DNA of 64,000 nucleotides from Pseudo-nitzschia pungens (lineage: Eukaryota; Bacillariophyta; Bacillariophyceae; Bacillariales; Bacillariaceae): the NCBI GenBank assembly GCA_037355855.1, contig CM074764.1:434001-498000 (forward strand). The letters run 5' to 3'. Positions 62,247-64,000 of the stretch are shown one piece after another. Every line of letters begins with the position of its first letter. Within the stretch, counting starts at the first letter, position 1. The notes under the pieces were generated by a model. It had not been told where the DNA came from. It was given only the letters and a program-made list of their open reading frames with translations, and made no database searches. Both the position numbers and the translations under genes were made by a program.

Positions 62247-64000
62247 AAGACTTGTATGAGGTATGTATGAATAGAAGTAAACTCACACTATCCTGGTACC
62301 AGTACTTACTACTATGAGTTTTTGGGTGCATTTGTATGATGTTCAGTACTTTTAATCTCCCCATTTCACCTGCCTCCATTATCCATCAGTTAGTCTATTC
62401 TCGTACTACTATGAAAGAGTTGAGGATATCCTACTAGTATCACATCAGCAATACGAAAGAATATGGTATCGGTAGGAATTCGTCCGTCTTGCAACAACAT
62501 TATCGAACAACATCATTTGGATGAGATAGGGAATTACTAGGATATGCCCCCAATCCTATTTTGGTGTCCTAGCAGGGCGAGGTTACGCATTTTAAAGTAT
62601 TAGTTTGAGAATGTTAAGCATCGAAAAGATTGTTTTCAGGACTTTAAGTGATGCAAAAAACACCGCGAGTGAGATGGGAAAAATAAGTCAGATAAAATTA
62701 GGACTACGGTACGGTACATCGTAATTTTATGTCTCAATCCGGAAGCAATACAACTTCCTCAGCGATGCAAACAAGAAACGGAATGGAGTACCACTTTTAA
62801 TTTTCGGAGGCATAGATCGGAAAACCTGGCGCTCAGAATTATGTTCGCCAGAACCAAAGAATCGACTCCCCTGAAAATCGGGGAATAAGTTCATCACAAG
62901 GGGCGATATCTTTTCTAAATCTTTTAAAAAATCGTACCGAACAAAAAAAAGGTAGAAGCATTACATCGGTATGATATTATTATTCTTTGTACGCAATACA
63001 GAAACACAGACACAACCCAAGCTCACCCAATTCGATGTTTCCCATGACCTTGTTTACGGAACACAAAAATTCGATTGGAAGTCTAATGACTATCCGTTAT
63101 GTTCTTCCTTTTTTAAGTCGCACTCAAATAGGGGTTTTGCGCAACATACGATACAACGCCCAGTCGACGAATGCAACACAGGGACAATGCTGGTCAATCA
63201 AGGAAAATCATGGTGACCCAGAGAAGTGTCTATGCAGGAACTTGTTAATTACAAATAGCTAGTGTTAAGGACTTGGTGGAATAAGAAAATCTTGTAATGG
63301 TGGGACGCAGGTTACACCTTGTATGGTGGCGAGTAGTTTGTGCCATCCGAGTCGGATCTTCGCGTACTATTCGCATTGGATGGTGAGCAGTCATTGCGGA
63401 CCAAACAACCGTTGTCCAATTAGATGTCTCGATTCATCGAACCGGATTCTTTTATCCTCCCGAACGAAATGTATGGAGTCTTGCATCCGACATTTGCTCC
63501 AGTACTCATTTTGCACAACTCTGTCGCGCCCTTGTACAAATTCTCCCCAAGAAGCTCTACGGTAGACAACGCAGCTGCAATCCAGTAATTTCGGACAATA
63601 TGATCATCAAAAATTCCATAGGGGTCACCTTGCCAGTGCGCATGATGTCGAGATTTGTCGTGCTAAACTTCCCCTATGGTGTAGCCCTACTGTAAAGGCG
63701 AGACGAGATGAAACTGAGGTCATCCCTCAGGACTTGTGCAGCAGTGGGGTTTGAAGATGAATCCCGACTAGCAAAAAAAACTCCTCATTCTTTGCTAACT
63801 GCATGAGATTATATCGACACTCCCAATAGGGAGCAAACGAAACCCGTCGGCGATATCGGAGATCTTTCACTCTGTGAATTGCAGGAGATGCAGCAGAATT
63901 TCTTATGTGAGGCGGTGACTGTGACATTTGGCAACTTCGTAATAAGCCTGATTGCGTTGTTGTTATTTCGCCTCGTTCATGGAAACCGTCTCTCGCTCGT
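62247..64000. other. Right-end sequence with unrecognised open frames
   Basis: AT-rich to about 63300. Two stop-free stretches in the last 700 bp look more protein-like than their surroundings: plus-strand 63387 to about 63695 (SIHRTGFFYPPERNVW, LCRALVQILPKKLYG) without an ATG near its start, and plus-strand 63807-64000, open to the edge, with a hydrophobic run VTFGNFVISLIALLLFRLV. They may be exons or decayed pieces. I cannot name them. Confidence 0.3.

Overview
The window is nuclear DNA from a photosynthetic diatom, most likely a pennate one. The evidence is a fucoxanthin chlorophyll a/c-binding protein with an AAAFAP plastid presequence, a DUF6824 polyglutamine protein of the kind abundant in diatoms, two Ty1/copia elements of CoDi type, eukaryotic tRNA genes (one with an intron) and a spliced SLC4 transporter. 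No species can be fixed from sequence alone. Genes are GC-rich and mostly intronless. The spacers are AT-richer and full of short words built from GTA/TAC and CTAG.

Layout. 1-5.4 kb: a copia gag-pol running in from the left edge, with its 3' LTR. 5.6-12.8 kb: an APH/5-methylthioribose-kinase-like protein, a secreted EGF plus beta-propeller protein and an F-box protein. 14-17.7 kb: tRNA-Tyr, then a head-to-head pair of plastid genes (an Lhcf antenna protein and a polytopic membrane protein). 20-24.2 kb: tRNA-Gly, a GT17-like Golgi glycosyltransferase, tRNA-Ser and tRNA-Ala. 25.7-31.5 kb: a low-complexity protein of unknown function and a three-exon SLC4/BOR-type anion transporter. 32.2-40.6 kb: a DUF6824 gene cut in two by a complete, apparently very young copia element with identical 410-bp LTRs and a GAATG target duplication. 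42.3-43.8 kb: a membrane RING-H2 protein. 45.2-53.2 kb: a UTP4/Cirhin homologue, a Ser-rich unknown and a SET-domain gene, all interrupted by frameshifts or a stop. 53.6-60.7 kb: a 2367-residue protein joining two tandem TULIP-like extracytoplasmic modules to a PqiA/LetA-like membrane region. 61.5-62.2 kb: a 720-bp non-autonomous hAT-like element with 8-bp target duplications. The last 1.7 kb has no gene I can name.

The genes do not form an operon or an obvious pathway, as expected for a eukaryote. The most unusual items are the TULIP/PqiA-like fusion, which looks like a one-polypeptide lipid-transport machine; the retroelement insertion whose empty site can be read directly; and the 47.2-53.2 kb block, where many single-base indels in short homopolymers suggest either local decay of three neighbouring genes or a badly polished stretch of assembly.
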